DNA of 37,192 nt. It comes from Lachnospiraceae bacterium (GTDB lineage: Bacteria > Bacillota > Clostridia > Lachnospirales > Lachnospiraceae). Positions 30,202 to 37,192 of the stretch are shown here, in pieces. The first letter of the stretch is position 1, and every line of letters begins with the position of its first letter. Below the pieces are notes generated by a model. The model ran no database searches, was not told the origin of the DNA, and was given only the letters and a program-made list of their open reading frames with translations. The DNA lies in contig JAAWCS010000064.1 in NCBI GenBank assembly GCA_022793375.1, forward strand, positions 1 to 37,192. Direction: 5' to 3'. A program made the position numbers and the translations under genes.

Positions 30202-33200
30202 TTACTGCCGGGGGACCTCCACCATGATATACGCCTCGATGGTATCGTCCTCCTGCACGTCGTTAAAGTCCTCAAATACCAGACCGCATTCATAGCCCTT
30301 GGCGACTTCCTTTACATCGTCTTTAAAGCGTTTTAACGATGCCAGCGCGCCTTCATACAGCTGGTCGCCGCCGCGGCTGATGCGTACCTTGCAGTCTCTC
30401 TGGAATTTGCCGTCCGTCACAAAGGAGCCGGCGATCGTTCCTATGCCCGAAGCCTTAAACAGCTGGCGCACAACCGCGTGGCCGATGACCTTCTCTTCAA
30501 ACACCGGATCCAGCATACCCTTCATGGCGGCCTCCACATCCTCTATTGCCTGGTAAATGACTTTATAGAGCCGCAGATCGACCTTTTCGCGGTCGGCAAT
30601 CGACTTGGCCGTCGCATCCGGCCGCACATTGAAGCCGATGATAATCGCATTGGAGGTAGCTGCCAGCGTTACGTCCGATTCGTTGATTGCGCCGACGCCG
30701 CCATGAATAATCTTTACGACGACTTCTTCGTTCGACAGCTTCACAAGGCTTTGCTTCACCGCCTCCACCGAGCCCTGGACGTCGGCCTTGACAATAATAT
30801 TCAGTTCCTTTACATTGCCGGCTTTGATCTGGCTGAACAAATCGTCCAGCGACATCTTCTGCTTCGTATCCTCCAAAAGACGCTCGCGTCCCTCGGAAAT
30901 AAAGGTCTCCGCAAAACTCCTGGCCTCCTTCTCGGTCGGCGTCGCCACAAAAATCTCGCCCGCGCCGGGTACGTTGTTCAAGCCGAGAATCTCCACCGGC
31001 GTGGAGGGCAGCGCCTCCTTCACACGGCGGCCCTTGTCGTCCATCATTGCCCGGACCCTGCCGTAGCAAGGACCCACCGCAATGCTGTCGCCTACGTGCA
31101 GCGTACCTTTTTGTACCAGAACCGTTGCCACCGGGCCTTTGCCCTTGTCAAGCTCCGCTTCAATGACCAGACCTCTGGCCTGGCGGTTGGGATTGGCTTT
31201 TAGTTCCTTTACCTCGGAAGCCAGAAGGATCATCTCCAGCAGCGTGTCGATGCCTTCCTTTGTATGAGCGGACACCGGCACAAAAATCGTGCTGCCGCCC
31301 CAATCCTCGGGGATCAATTCGTACTCGGTCAGTTCCTGCTTGACCTTTTCCACATTGGCCCCGGGCTTATCAATCTTATTGACTGCCACGATAATTTCCA
31401 CGCCGGCCGCTTTCGCATGGCTGATCGCTTCCACGGTCTGCGGCATCACGCCGTCGTCGGCCGCCACGACCAGAATCGCAATATCCGTAGACTGCGCGCC
31501 GCGCATCCGCATGGCCGTAAACGCCTCATGGCCCGGCGTATCCAGGAAGGTAATCGGCTCGCCGTTGCACTCGACCACATACGCGCCGATATGCTGGGTG
31601 ATGCCGCCGGCCTCCTTGTCGGTTACGTGAGTGGAACGGATGGCGTCTAACAGGGACGTCTTGCCGTGGTCTACATGACCCATCACGCACACGACCGGCG
31701 GACGCTTTACCAGGGTATCGGCCTCGTCCTCCACATCCTTGAGCAGTTCGCCCAGGACGTCGACCTTTTCCTCCCGCTCGCAGAGGATTTCGTATTCCAT
31801 GGCGATTTCTTCGGCCATCTCAAAATCAATCTCCTGATTGATCGTAACGACCTTTCCGGCCAGGAACAGCTTCTTGACAATTGCAGAGGGCTGTAACTTC
31901 ATCTTATCCGCCAGCTCTTTGATGGTCAGGGTATCCGGCAGAATAATGGTCTTGATTTCTTCTTCCGCCGGCGCGGCCTTCAAGGAGCGGCTGCCGGGCC
32001 TCTGGCCCTTCTTTAAGAACATCTCCTCCGCTTCCTGCTTTTCGTTGCGCTTACGATCCTGGCGGGAGTTGGTCTTGGGCTTCTGCGTCTGCTTGGCCGA
32101 AGGCTTGCCCATAGGAAGCGACTCGCCGCCCGGGCGCCCGCTACGGGCCGCCGGCCCTCTGGCGTCGTTTCTCATGCCGCCCTGCGGACGTCCCTGGCTG
32201 CTTCCGTCACGGCCATATGCGGGTCTCTGCCCGCCGCCCGCCGGGCGGTCTCCCGGACGCCTTGCGCCGGCCGGACGATCTCCTGCATAGCGGGAACCGG
32301 CCGGGCGGTCCCCCGCATAACGGCCGCCCTCGCGGGCCGGACGATCTCCCTGCATACGGCTTCCCTCGCGGGCCGGGCGGTCCGACGGATACCGGGAACC
32401 GGCCGGGCGGTCCCCCGCATAGCGGCTGCCGTCGCGCGGCGGACGATCCCCCTGCGCACGGCCGCCCTCGCGAAACGGACGCTCTCCCTGCATACGACCG
32501 CCTTCGCGCACCGGGCGATCCCCCTGTGCGCGGCTGCCTTCCCGCATCGGACGATCCCCCTGCGGGCGGCCGCCCTCACGAAACGGACGATCTCCCTGTC
32601 CACGGCCGCCTTCGCGCGCCGGACGATCTCCTGTCGGACGGGCCGCGTCACGCACCGGATGCTCTCCCTGCGCACGGCTGCCTTCCCGCATCGGACGATC
32701 TCCCTGCGCATAGCCGCCCTCCCGCATCGGACGATCTCCCTGTCCACGGACCCCCTCCCGCGCCGGACGCTCTGTCTGGGCACGGCCGCTCTCCCGCACC
32801 GGACGCTCTCCCTGCGGGCGCGGATTTTCTTCTTTTCCTCTCACCCCTTCCGCTGCGGGAGTCTCGCCCTGCGGACGGATTGCTTCTTTATTTACGGGTT
32901 TCTCCGCACGCGCCGGAGTATCCTGTACCTTTACGCCCGGCTGCACGGTCTTTACCTCCGGAGCCGCTTTTTTGGGCATCTCTTCCGCACGGGCCGCCGG
33001 CTGGCTGCCAGAAGGCGCGGCGGCCGGCCCCTGAGCCGGACGGCCCGCTCCCGGGGCTACCGGGCGCACCTGCGGAGTCGGACGGCTCGGACGGCCTCCC
33101 TGCGCGCTGTTTTGAGGACGGAATACCGCTGTCAGCTTCCTCTTGGGCGGCGGCGGAACCAACTCTTTCTTCAAATTGTCCACTTCCTTATCGGTCAGCA

Positions 33201-33315
33201 CATTCATGGCGCTGTTTGCCGAAATCCCCAGCTTCTTGCAAGCCTCCAGCACTTCCTTACTGGTTTTATCTATTTCCTTCGCTAATTCATGTACTCTCGT
33301 TTTCGTCGTTGTCAT
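30202..33315 (-). CDS. infB: Translation initiation factor IF-2 with long Arg/Gly/Asp repeat region
   Basis: The GTPase that brings fMet-tRNA to the 30S subunit. It is 1037 residues, much longer than the usual 700-900 in Firmicutes. The N-terminal IF2_N domain ([23 protein letters not shown]) is followed by a Pro/Ala linker, then a repeat region at about 168-362 of 12- and 10-residue units based on QGDRPxREGxRx. A second IF2_N-like domain lies near 460-510. The GTPase domain has G1 GHVDHGKT (545-552), G3 DTPGHEA, G4 NKID and G5 SAH, with domains II-IV complete to EVPRQ. The repeat region is presumably disordered and nucleic-acid binding. It follows ylxQ with a 4-nt overlap. Confidence 0.97.
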   Translation of the reverse strand: MTTTKTRVHELAKEIDKTSKEVLEACKKLGISANSAMNVLTDKEVDNLKKELVPPPPKRKLTAVFRPQNSAQGGRPSRPTPQVRPVAPGAGRPAQGPAAAPSGSQPAARAEEMPKKAAPEVKTVQPGVKVQDTPARAEKPVNKEAIRPQGETPAAEGVRGKEENPRPQGERPVRESGRAQTERPAREGVRGQGDRPMREGGYAQGDRPMREGSRAQGEHPVRDAARPTGDRPAREGGRGQGDRPFREGGRPQGDRPMREGSRAQGDRPVREGGRMQGERPFREGGRAQGDRPPRDGSRYAGDRPAGSRYPSDRPAREGSRMQGDRPAREGGRYAGDRPAGSRYAGDRPAGARRPGDRPAGGGQRPAYGRDGSSQGRPQGGMRNDARGPAARSGRPGGESLPMGKPSAKQTQKPKTNSRQDRKRNEKQEAEEMFLKKGQRPGSRSLKAAPAEEEIKTIILPDTLTIKELADKMKLQPSAIVKKLFLAGKVVTINQEIDFEMAEEIAMEYEILCEREEKVDVLGELLKDVEDEADTLVKRPPVVCVMGHVDHGKTSLLDAIRSTHVTDKEAGGITQHIGAYVVECNGEPITFLDTPGHEAFTAMRMRGAQSTDIAILVVAADDGVMPQTVEAISHAKAAGVEIIVAVNKIDKPGANVEKVKQELTEYELIPEDWGGSTIFVPVSAHTKEGIDTLLEMILLASEVKELKANPNRQARGLVIEAELDKGKGPVATVLVQKGTLHVGDSIAVGPCYGRVRAMMDDKGRRVKEALPSTPVEILGLNNVPGAGEIFVATPTEKEARSFAETFISEGRERLLEDTKQKMSLDDLFSQIKAGNVKELNIIVKADVQGSVEAVKQSLVKLSNEEVVVKIIHGGVGAINESDVTLAATSNAIIIGFNVRPDATAKSIADREKVDLRLYKVIYQAIEDVEAAMKGMLDPVFEEKVIGHAVVRQLFKASGIGTIAGSFVTDGKFQRDCKVRISRGGDQLYEGALASLKRFKDDVKEVAKGYECGLVFEDFNDVQEDDTIEAYIMVEVPRQ
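32230..32814 (-). repeat. 36-bp minisatellite within infB
   Basis: About fourteen imperfect 36-bp units, with interspersed 30-bp units, encode QGDRPxREGGRx and [10 protein letters not shown]. The period is always a multiple of three, so copy-number changes would keep the frame. The array explains the long open frames on the opposite strand here, which are not genes. Confidence 0.9.
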
Positions 33316-33644
33316 ACTTCCTCATTACCTCCGATTTCCTCACTAGGCAGCTGCTGCCGGATCATCTTGGCGAAACCTGCGTCAGTCACTGCCAGGGATG
33401 CGCGGTATTCTTTTCCGATGGCGTGGCCCAATTCCCCTTTGGTTCCGTATATGATATAAGGCACCTTATAGTAAGCGCACATATTCGCAAACATTTTCTT
33501 TGTATTCTCCGATGCGTCCTCTGCTACAACCGCCAGAGAAGCTTTGCCTGACTTTACCGCTTTCTCCGTAGCAAACTCACCGCTTTCCGTCTTTCCGGCT
33601 CTGGTTGCCAGTCCCAGCGCCGAATATACCTTATTCTGCCTCAA
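33312..33644 (-). CDS. ylxQ: L7Ae/L30e family K-turn RNA-binding protein YlxQ
   Basis: A 110-residue protein of the L7Ae-like family, binding kink-turn RNA; its cellular target in the nusA operon is unsettled. The family core is visible in [36 protein letters not shown] and the C-terminal [19 protein letters not shown]. It starts with TTG at 33644, with AAAGGAG 10 nt upstream, and overlaps ylxR by 14 nt and infB by 4 nt. Confidence 0.92.
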   Translation of the reverse strand: MRQNKVYSALGLATRAGKTESGEFATEKAVKSGKASLAVVAEDASENTKKMFANMCAYYKVPYIIYGTKGELGHAIGKEYRASLAVTDAGFAKMIRQQLPSEEIGGNEEV

Positions 33645-33927
33645 GCTTTGCCAGCTCCTTTCTCAGGCTGTCATAGACCTCCTCAGGAATAGCCGCCTGA
33701 AAAGAACGCTCCAGCCCTTTTTGCCGGATCGCCTGCTCCAGACACGCCGCGCTTGGGCACAGGTATGCGCCCCGGCCGTTCTTTCTGCCGGTCGCATCCA
33801 GCAGAAATTCGCCCTCCGGAGTTCTCAGCACGCGGATCAGTTCTCTTTTTCCCTTCATCTCTCCACAGCCAATGCATTTTCGCATCGGTTCTTTTCGTTT
33901 TCCACTCACCGGTCTGTCACTTCCCAT
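33631..33927 (-). CDS. ylxR: YlxR (RnpM) family RNA-binding protein
   Basis: A 98-residue member of the YlxR family; the Bacillus protein, renamed RnpM, has been reported to bind RNase P RNA. Hallmarks are MRKCIGCGEMKGKRELIRVLRTPEG and GRKNGRGAYLCPSAACLEQA. The ATG at 33927 follows the nusA stop by 3 nt but lacks a clear ribosome site. A GTG six codons in (33909) has GGGAAG upstream and is a fair alternative start; translational coupling to nusA could explain either. Confidence 0.93.
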   Translation of the reverse strand: MGSDRPVSGKRKEPMRKCIGCGEMKGKRELIRVLRTPEGEFLLDATGRKNGRGAYLCPSAACLEQAIRQKGLERSFQAAIPEEVYDSLRKELAKLEAE

Positions 33928-33930
33928 CTG

Positions 33931-35079
33931 TTAGGATTCGTATTCCTGTCCGTCGTCCAGATAATCCCCGTCATAAATCTCGCCGTAGTCGTCGTATTCG
34001 CCCTCATAGGCCATATCAAAACCGATTTCTTCCAAAAGGCCGGACTCCCTGGCCTGCGTCTCGCTCTTGATATCGATCTTATAACCGGTTAAGCGGGCGG
34101 CCAGGCGGGCGTTCTGACCCTCCTTGCCGATCGCTAACGACAGCTGGTAGTCGGGCACAATCACCTGCGCCGTCTTTTCGTCGTCGTCCGCCACCACACA
34201 AATTACTTTGGCCGGGCTGAGCGCATTCTCGATCAGGATCGCCGAATTATCGCTCCAGGGGATAATATCGATCTTTTCGCCCCGCAGCTCGTCTACAATC
34301 GTGCCGACACGGCTGCCGTTTACGCCGACGCAGGCGCCCACCGGGTCCACGTTCGGGTCATTGGAGGCGACCGCCATCTTGGTACGGCTGCCGGCTTCAC
34401 GGGCAATCCCCCTGATCTCCACCGTGCCGTCCTTTACCTCGGCCACCTCGGCCTCAAACAGGCGTTTCACCAATTCGGGATGCGTCCGGCTGACCAGAAT
34501 GCGGGGGCCTTTGGGAGTATCTTTTACTTCTAATATATAAACCTTGATCCGTTCATTCGAACGGAAATTCTCACCCCGGATCTGCTCATTCTCTCCTAAA
34601 AGGGCATCGCATTTGCCAAGGTTAATACTGATATTCTTGCCAAAATAACGCTGTACGACACCGGTAACGACTTCGCGTTCCTTGCCGTTAAACTGATTGA
34701 AAAGGGAGCGTCTCTCTTCCTCGCGGATTTTCTGCAGGATCACGTTTTTCGCATTCTGCGTTGCGATCCGCCCAAACTCCTTAGACTTGATTTCCTTGCG
34801 CACCACATCGCCTACCTGATACTGGCTGCACAGCGCCCTGGCATCCTCCAGGCTGATCTGAAGAGCGGCATCCTCGACTTCCTCCACTACCTCCAGCTCC
34901 GCATATACTTCAAACTCGCCGGTCTCCCGGTCCACATGGGCGCGTACATTTTCATTTTTGCCAAAATGTGTCTTGCAGGCTGTCAAAAGGGAATTCTCGA
35001 TCGTCTCCAGCAGGGTGTCCTTACTGATATCTTTCTCCTTTTCCAGTATGTTTAACGCTTCCATCAGTTCATTATTCAT
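33931..35079 (-). CDS. nusA: Transcription termination/antitermination factor NusA
   Basis: Binds RNA polymerase and modulates pausing, termination and antitermination. The 382-residue protein has the N-terminal polymerase-binding domain (MEALNILEKEKDISKDTLLETIENSLLTA), an S1 domain (EVVTGVVQRYFGKNISINLG) and two KH domains (DPVGACVGVNGSRVGTIVDELRGEKIDI and SLAIGKEGQNARLAARLTGYKIDI). It ends in an acidic tail. It lacks the C-terminal acidic repeats of enteric NusA, as is usual in Firmicutes. A 76-nt gap after rimP holds a small hairpin (35111-35128) and the AGGAGG site. Confidence 0.97.
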   Translation of the reverse strand: MNNELMEALNILEKEKDISKDTLLETIENSLLTACKTHFGKNENVRAHVDRETGEFEVYAELEVVEEVEDAALQISLEDARALCSQYQVGDVVRKEIKSKEFGRIATQNAKNVILQKIREEERRSLFNQFNGKEREVVTGVVQRYFGKNISINLGKCDALLGENEQIRGENFRSNERIKVYILEVKDTPKGPRILVSRTHPELVKRLFEAEVAEVKDGTVEIRGIAREAGSRTKMAVASNDPNVDPVGACVGVNGSRVGTIVDELRGEKIDIIPWSDNSAILIENALSPAKVICVVADDDEKTAQVIVPDYQLSLAIGKEGQNARLAARLTGYKIDIKSETQARESGLLEEIGFDMAYEGEYDDYGEIYDGDYLDDGQEYES

Positions 35080-35155
35080 GGCTTTTTTTCATCCTCCTAA
35101 TATTAAACAAACGTTCTTTAGCGAACGCTTTTGGCATAAACCCGCCAAACGGCCG

Positions 35156-35623
35156 TTACCAGATCACCGCCTGCCGGATCAGAGCCAGCATACTTCGTTC
35201 AAAAACCCTCTCGGCTCCGTCCTCTTGTTCGATTGTCACCGTATCCTTGTCATACGCCTTCAAGATGCCGCAGAACTCCTTCTGCCGGTCAATGGGCCGA
35301 AAGGTATGCAGTTCGACCAGCTCGCCCATATTGCGGATAAAATCCTTCTCCTTTTTAAGCGGCCTCCCCAGGCCCGGAGAACTGACCTCCAGAATATAGC
35401 TTTCTTCGATAAAATCTTCTTCATCCAGACGCGCGCCCAATGCCCGGCTAATCGTCTCGCAGTCGTCCACCGTGATTCCGTCCGGCTTGTCGATATAGGC
35501 CCGCAGGAAACGGTTGCCGCCCTCTTTGACAAACTCGACATCCACGATTTCAAAACCATGGGCCGCAGTAATCGGGGTAAGCAGTTCTTCGGTGCGCTTT
35601 TCGTATTCTTCCCGTTTTGTCAA
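35156..35623 (-). CDS. rimP: Ribosome maturation factor RimP
   Basis: Needed for 30S subunit maturation. The start is taken as TTG at 35623 (LTKREEYEKRTEELL), which has AGGAGG 11 nt upstream and gives 155 residues, the normal family length. The longer in-frame reading from 35713 runs into the leader hairpin and is not supported. Family motifs are GFEIVDVEFVKEGGNRFLRAYIDKPDGITVDDCE and the central LEVSSPGLGRPLKKEKDF. It is the first gene of the nusA-infB operon. Confidence 0.95.
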   Translation of the reverse strand: MTKREEYEKRTEELLTPITAAHGFEIVDVEFVKEGGNRFLRAYIDKPDGITVDDCETISRALGARLDEEDFIEESYILEVSSPGLGRPLKKEKDFIRNMGELVELHTFRPIDRQKEFCGILKAYDKDTVTIEQEDGAERVFERSMLALIRQAVIW

Positions 35624-35718
35624 TATAAAAGGATCCTCCTCATTCTGTGGTTTGGTGTTAAGGAACAGAGTTTGCTTACTGGGTGTGCTGCACTGCTCAT
35701 TGCCAGTATACAAATAGA

Positions 35719-35743
35719 AAGAGTGGACATCCGGTCCACTCTT
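35719..35743 (-). promoter_or_regulatory. Leader hairpin of the rimP-nusA operon, possible attenuator
   Basis: A perfect 10-bp stem AAGAGTGGAC / GTCCACTCTT with a 5-nt loop, beginning about 20 nt after the predicted transcription start, followed on the minus strand by a T-rich TCTATTTG. Its place between the promoter and rimP suits attenuation or autoregulation, for example by NusA; this is inference. Confidence 0.6.
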
Positions 35744-35769
35744 CTAGCATAACGTATTCATCTTTGGGT

Positions 35770-35798
35770 ATAATAGCATGGTTTCCCATAAAATGCAA
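35770..35798 (-). promoter_or_regulatory. Promoter of the rimP-nusA-infB operon
   Basis: On the minus strand, -35 TTGCAT (35793-35798), a 17-nt spacer and -10 TATTAT (35770-35775). It lies 38 bp after the ApbE gene and implies a leader of about 140 nt before rimP. Confidence 0.75.
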
Positions 35799-35835
35799 GC
35801 ATTTTTTGTTTTTTCAAATAGTTTTATTAAAAACC

Positions 35836-36912
35836 TCAATCCGTCACCTTCAAATGCTCCCGAAAGCCCTGCGAATAGTGAACGGTATAGTCGTCCGTAA
35901 TAAAAGCGGCGTAAACGCCGTCGATCCCGTCGATCAGCTCCATCCCCTTTTCCAGCCCCAGGGCAAAACAGGAGGTGGAGAGCGCATCGCCGTCAACGGA
36001 ATGTTCGGAAATAATCGTTACCGCCAGCAGATTGTTTTCACATGGCCAGCCGGTCCCGGTATTTAATATATGATGGTAGAGGACGTCGTCGATCGTAAAA
36101 TTGCGCTGGTCGATTCCCGAGGTTACGACGGAAAATCCGTCGATCTCCACAATGGCGATTACATCCTCTCTGGAGGCAAAAGGAAATTGCAGACCTACAT
36201 TGAAAGCCGTCCCGTCCGGCTTTGTTCCAATGCACAGAATGTTTCCGCCCAGGTTGATGATCGCGCTGTTTACCCCTTCGCCGATCAGATATTCCTTGAC
36301 ACGATCCGCCACATACCCTTTGGCAATCGCTCCCAAATCCACTCCCGATTCCGGGTCGGCCAGGGTTACCTGATTGCCGTCAATCGACAGTTTGGTATAA
36401 TCCACATGTTTTACAGCTTCCGCCAAGACTTGCGCATCGGGCAGCGCCGGCGTTTCGGCCTTAAAATCCCACTGGCTGGTGATCGGCTCCACCGTGATAT
36501 CAAATACGCCGCCGGACAATTCGCTGTAATACACCCCCTTTTGCAGAAGTTCCAGCACATCATCGTCCATCCAAACAGTACCGTTCTCATTCAGAGCATA
36601 GATCTGTGTTCCTTCCAGCGTGCGGCTCAGCTTCTCTTCGTACTCGGCTATGATCTCAAAACAATGGTGCAGAATACTGCGGTCCGTCGTATCGTACAGC
36701 GTAATCGAAACAAGGGTGTCCAAATAGTCCATCGAATATTCCGTGATGGGGGCGCTGCCGGCATTCTCTTTTCCGGCCCCGGCCGTCTCCGTGCTTTCTT
36801 GTCCGTCCGTCCCCTGATTGCCGCAGCCGCCGAACAAAAATACCCCTGCGGCCAGTCCCAGACACAATCCCGCACAGGCCAGAGCTTTCCATCCTCTGCT
36901 CTTCTTTTTCAT
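35836..36912 (-). CDS. apbE: FAD:protein FMN transferase ApbE, lipoprotein
   Basis: Transfers FMN from FAD to a Thr/Ser of extracytoplasmic flavoproteins carrying an FMN_bind motif. The 358-residue protein has a lipoprotein signal with lipobox FGGC (Cys30) and a Gly/Thr/Glu linker. The ApbE domain includes MDYLDTLVSITLYD, ELSGGVFDITVEP, the DLGAIAKGYVADRV metal/FAD motif and GDALSTSCFALG. No FMN_bind substrate lies in this window; the secreted FAD reductase at 23450 lacks that domain. It appears monocistronic, with TTGACA at 36971-36976 as a possible -35 and a weak -10 near 36947. Confidence 0.95.
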   Translation of the reverse strand: MKKKSRGWKALACAGLCLGLAAGVFLFGGCGNQGTDGQESTETAGAGKENAGSAPITEYSMDYLDTLVSITLYDTTDRSILHHCFEIIAEYEEKLSRTLEGTQIYALNENGTVWMDDDVLELLQKGVYYSELSGGVFDITVEPITSQWDFKAETPALPDAQVLAEAVKHVDYTKLSIDGNQVTLADPESGVDLGAIAKGYVADRVKEYLIGEGVNSAIINLGGNILCIGTKPDGTAFNVGLQFPFASREDVIAIVEIDGFSVVTSGIDQRNFTIDDVLYHHILNTGTGWPCENNLLAVTIISEHSVDGDALSTSCFALGLEKGMELIDGIDGVYAAFITDDYTVHYSQGFREHLKVTD

Positions 36913-36946
36913 CTCGCTTCTCCTTCCGCATTTCTATACGCCAAAA

Positions 36947-36976
36947 ACAGTACCACGCAGACAGCGGCTTTGTCAA
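36947..36976 (-). promoter_or_regulatory. Possible apbE promoter
   Basis: On the minus strand, a consensus -35 TTGACA (36971-36976) with a poor -10 (TACTGT at 36947-36952, 18-nt spacer). The -35 overlaps a CAAGGAA/TTCCTTG hairpin at 36974-36990. Confidence 0.4.
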
Positions 36977-37016
36977 GGAAGCATTCCTTGTTTTCACAAA
37001 TTTTTTTCTTTTTTAG

Positions 37017-37045
37017 TTGACAGTTTTCGATTCTCGTGATATAGT
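37017..37045 (+). promoter_or_regulatory. Promoter of the tRNA cluster
   Basis: TTGACA (37017-37022), a 17-nt spacer and TATAGT (37040-37045), ending 11 nt before the first tRNA base. It is a strong consensus promoter, as expected for stable RNA. Confidence 0.85.
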
Positions 37046-37056
37046 AGCTAAGGCAT

Positions 37057-37130
37057 CGAGGCGTGGCTCAGTTTGGTAGAGCGCCGTGTTCGGGACGCGG
37101 AGGCCGCAAGTTCGAATCTTGTCGCCTCGA
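37057..37130 (+). tRNA. tRNA-Pro (anticodon CGG)
   Basis: A complete 74-nt cloverleaf. The acceptor stem is CGAGGCG/CGCCTCG with discriminator A. The D arm is GCTC...GAGC, and the anticodon stem CCGTG/CGCGG holds loop TTCGGGA, giving anticodon CGG (codon CCG) with G37 as usual for tRNA-Pro. The T arm is GCAAG-TTCGAAT-CTTGT. The 3' CCA is not encoded (CTC follows), so it must be added after transcription. Confidence 0.95.
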
Positions 37131-37161
37131 CTCGATTTCTACAATCGAAGATATGCTATCT

Positions 37162-37192
37162 GGCTCGTTGGTCAAGGGGTTAAGACGCCGCC
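37162..37192 (+). tRNA. Partial tRNA, probably tRNA-Glu
   Basis: The first 31 nt of a tRNA cut by the window end. GGCTCGT followed by TGGTCAAGGGGTTAAGAC and CGCC matches the acceptor and D arm typical of bacterial tRNA-Glu. The anticodon lies outside the window, so the identity is inferred from the D-arm sequence. It is 31 nt after tRNA-Pro, presumably on the same transcript. Confidence 0.75.

Noticed and set aside
32217..33551. 444-codon open frame antisense to infB (and a 203-codon frame at 32172-32783)
   Set aside because: It is produced by the 36-bp minisatellite and GC-rich third positions; the composition is low-complexity Arg/Pro/Asp and there is no ribosome site.
36974..36990. CAAGGAA/TTCCTTG hairpin as a plus-strand terminator
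   Set aside because: No plus-strand gene lies upstream; it overlaps the likely apbE -35 and is short.

Overview
This is a GC-rich chromosomal window from a low-GC-phylum Gram-positive bacterium, most likely a Clostridia/Lachnospiraceae-type anaerobe. That placement is inferred from gene order and protein families: cmk-ispH-S1 protein, ruvA-ruvB-zapA-U32 peptidase-ftsW/PBP, rimP-nusA-ylxR-ylxQ-infB-rbfA-nrnA-truB-ribF, secreted lipoproteins with Thr/Glu-rich linkers, and ApbE plus an extracellular FAD reductase. Most genes lie on the minus strand. No CRISPR array, prophage or intact transposon was seen.

Layout, left to right. Bases 1-203 hold a tandem copy of a dispersed leader-type repeat. 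Bases 204-4495 are a minus operon of a NUDIX hydrolase, an M32 carboxypeptidase, miaA and a methionine gamma-lyase-like PLP enzyme. Bases 4585-12108 are ruvA, ruvB, zapA, a U32 peptidase-family RNA-modification-type protein, an FtsW/RodA-type SEDS protein and a class B PBP. A third repeat copy sits between the ruvA promoter -10 box and the ruvA start. Plus-strand yprB (12332-13465) converges on an AAA/PD-(D/E)XK protein that looks more AT-rich than its neighbours. Bases 15160-19007 are an HI0933-type flavoprotein, cmk, ispH and an S1-domain protein, ended by a strong terminator. A 190-residue plus-strand protein of unknown function (19183-19755) overlaps tail to tail with a response regulator/histidine kinase/lipoprotein operon (19734-23179). 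Bases 23286-25572 hold a 100-bp imperfect palindrome, a secreted FAD-dependent reductase lipoprotein with a triplicated 5' leader, and a response-regulator remnant. Next come an SH3b/NlpC-P60 wall hydrolase, the whole nusA-infB translation operon (26977-35623), an ApbE FMN transferase lipoprotein, and the start of a tRNA cluster (Pro-CGG, then a partial Glu).

The core genes serve translation and RNA maturation, wall synthesis and division, and recombination. The more distinctive parts are regulatory. Two unrelated 5'-leader sequence families recur in front of unrelated genes, and each is tandemly duplicated at one locus. Each places promoter-like bases at its upstream edge, conserved hairpins in the middle and, in the copies whose downstream gene is visible, a ribosome-binding site at its end. 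Family 1 (1-140 and 12109-12226) carries three small hairpins and a conserved ten-codon GTG-started mini-ORF. Family 2 (19013-19059 and 25136-25289) carries one hairpin, an A-tract and the RBS. These are the best candidates in the window for an undescribed regulatory RNA or leader system. Function is inference only; no genome-wide search could be run here.
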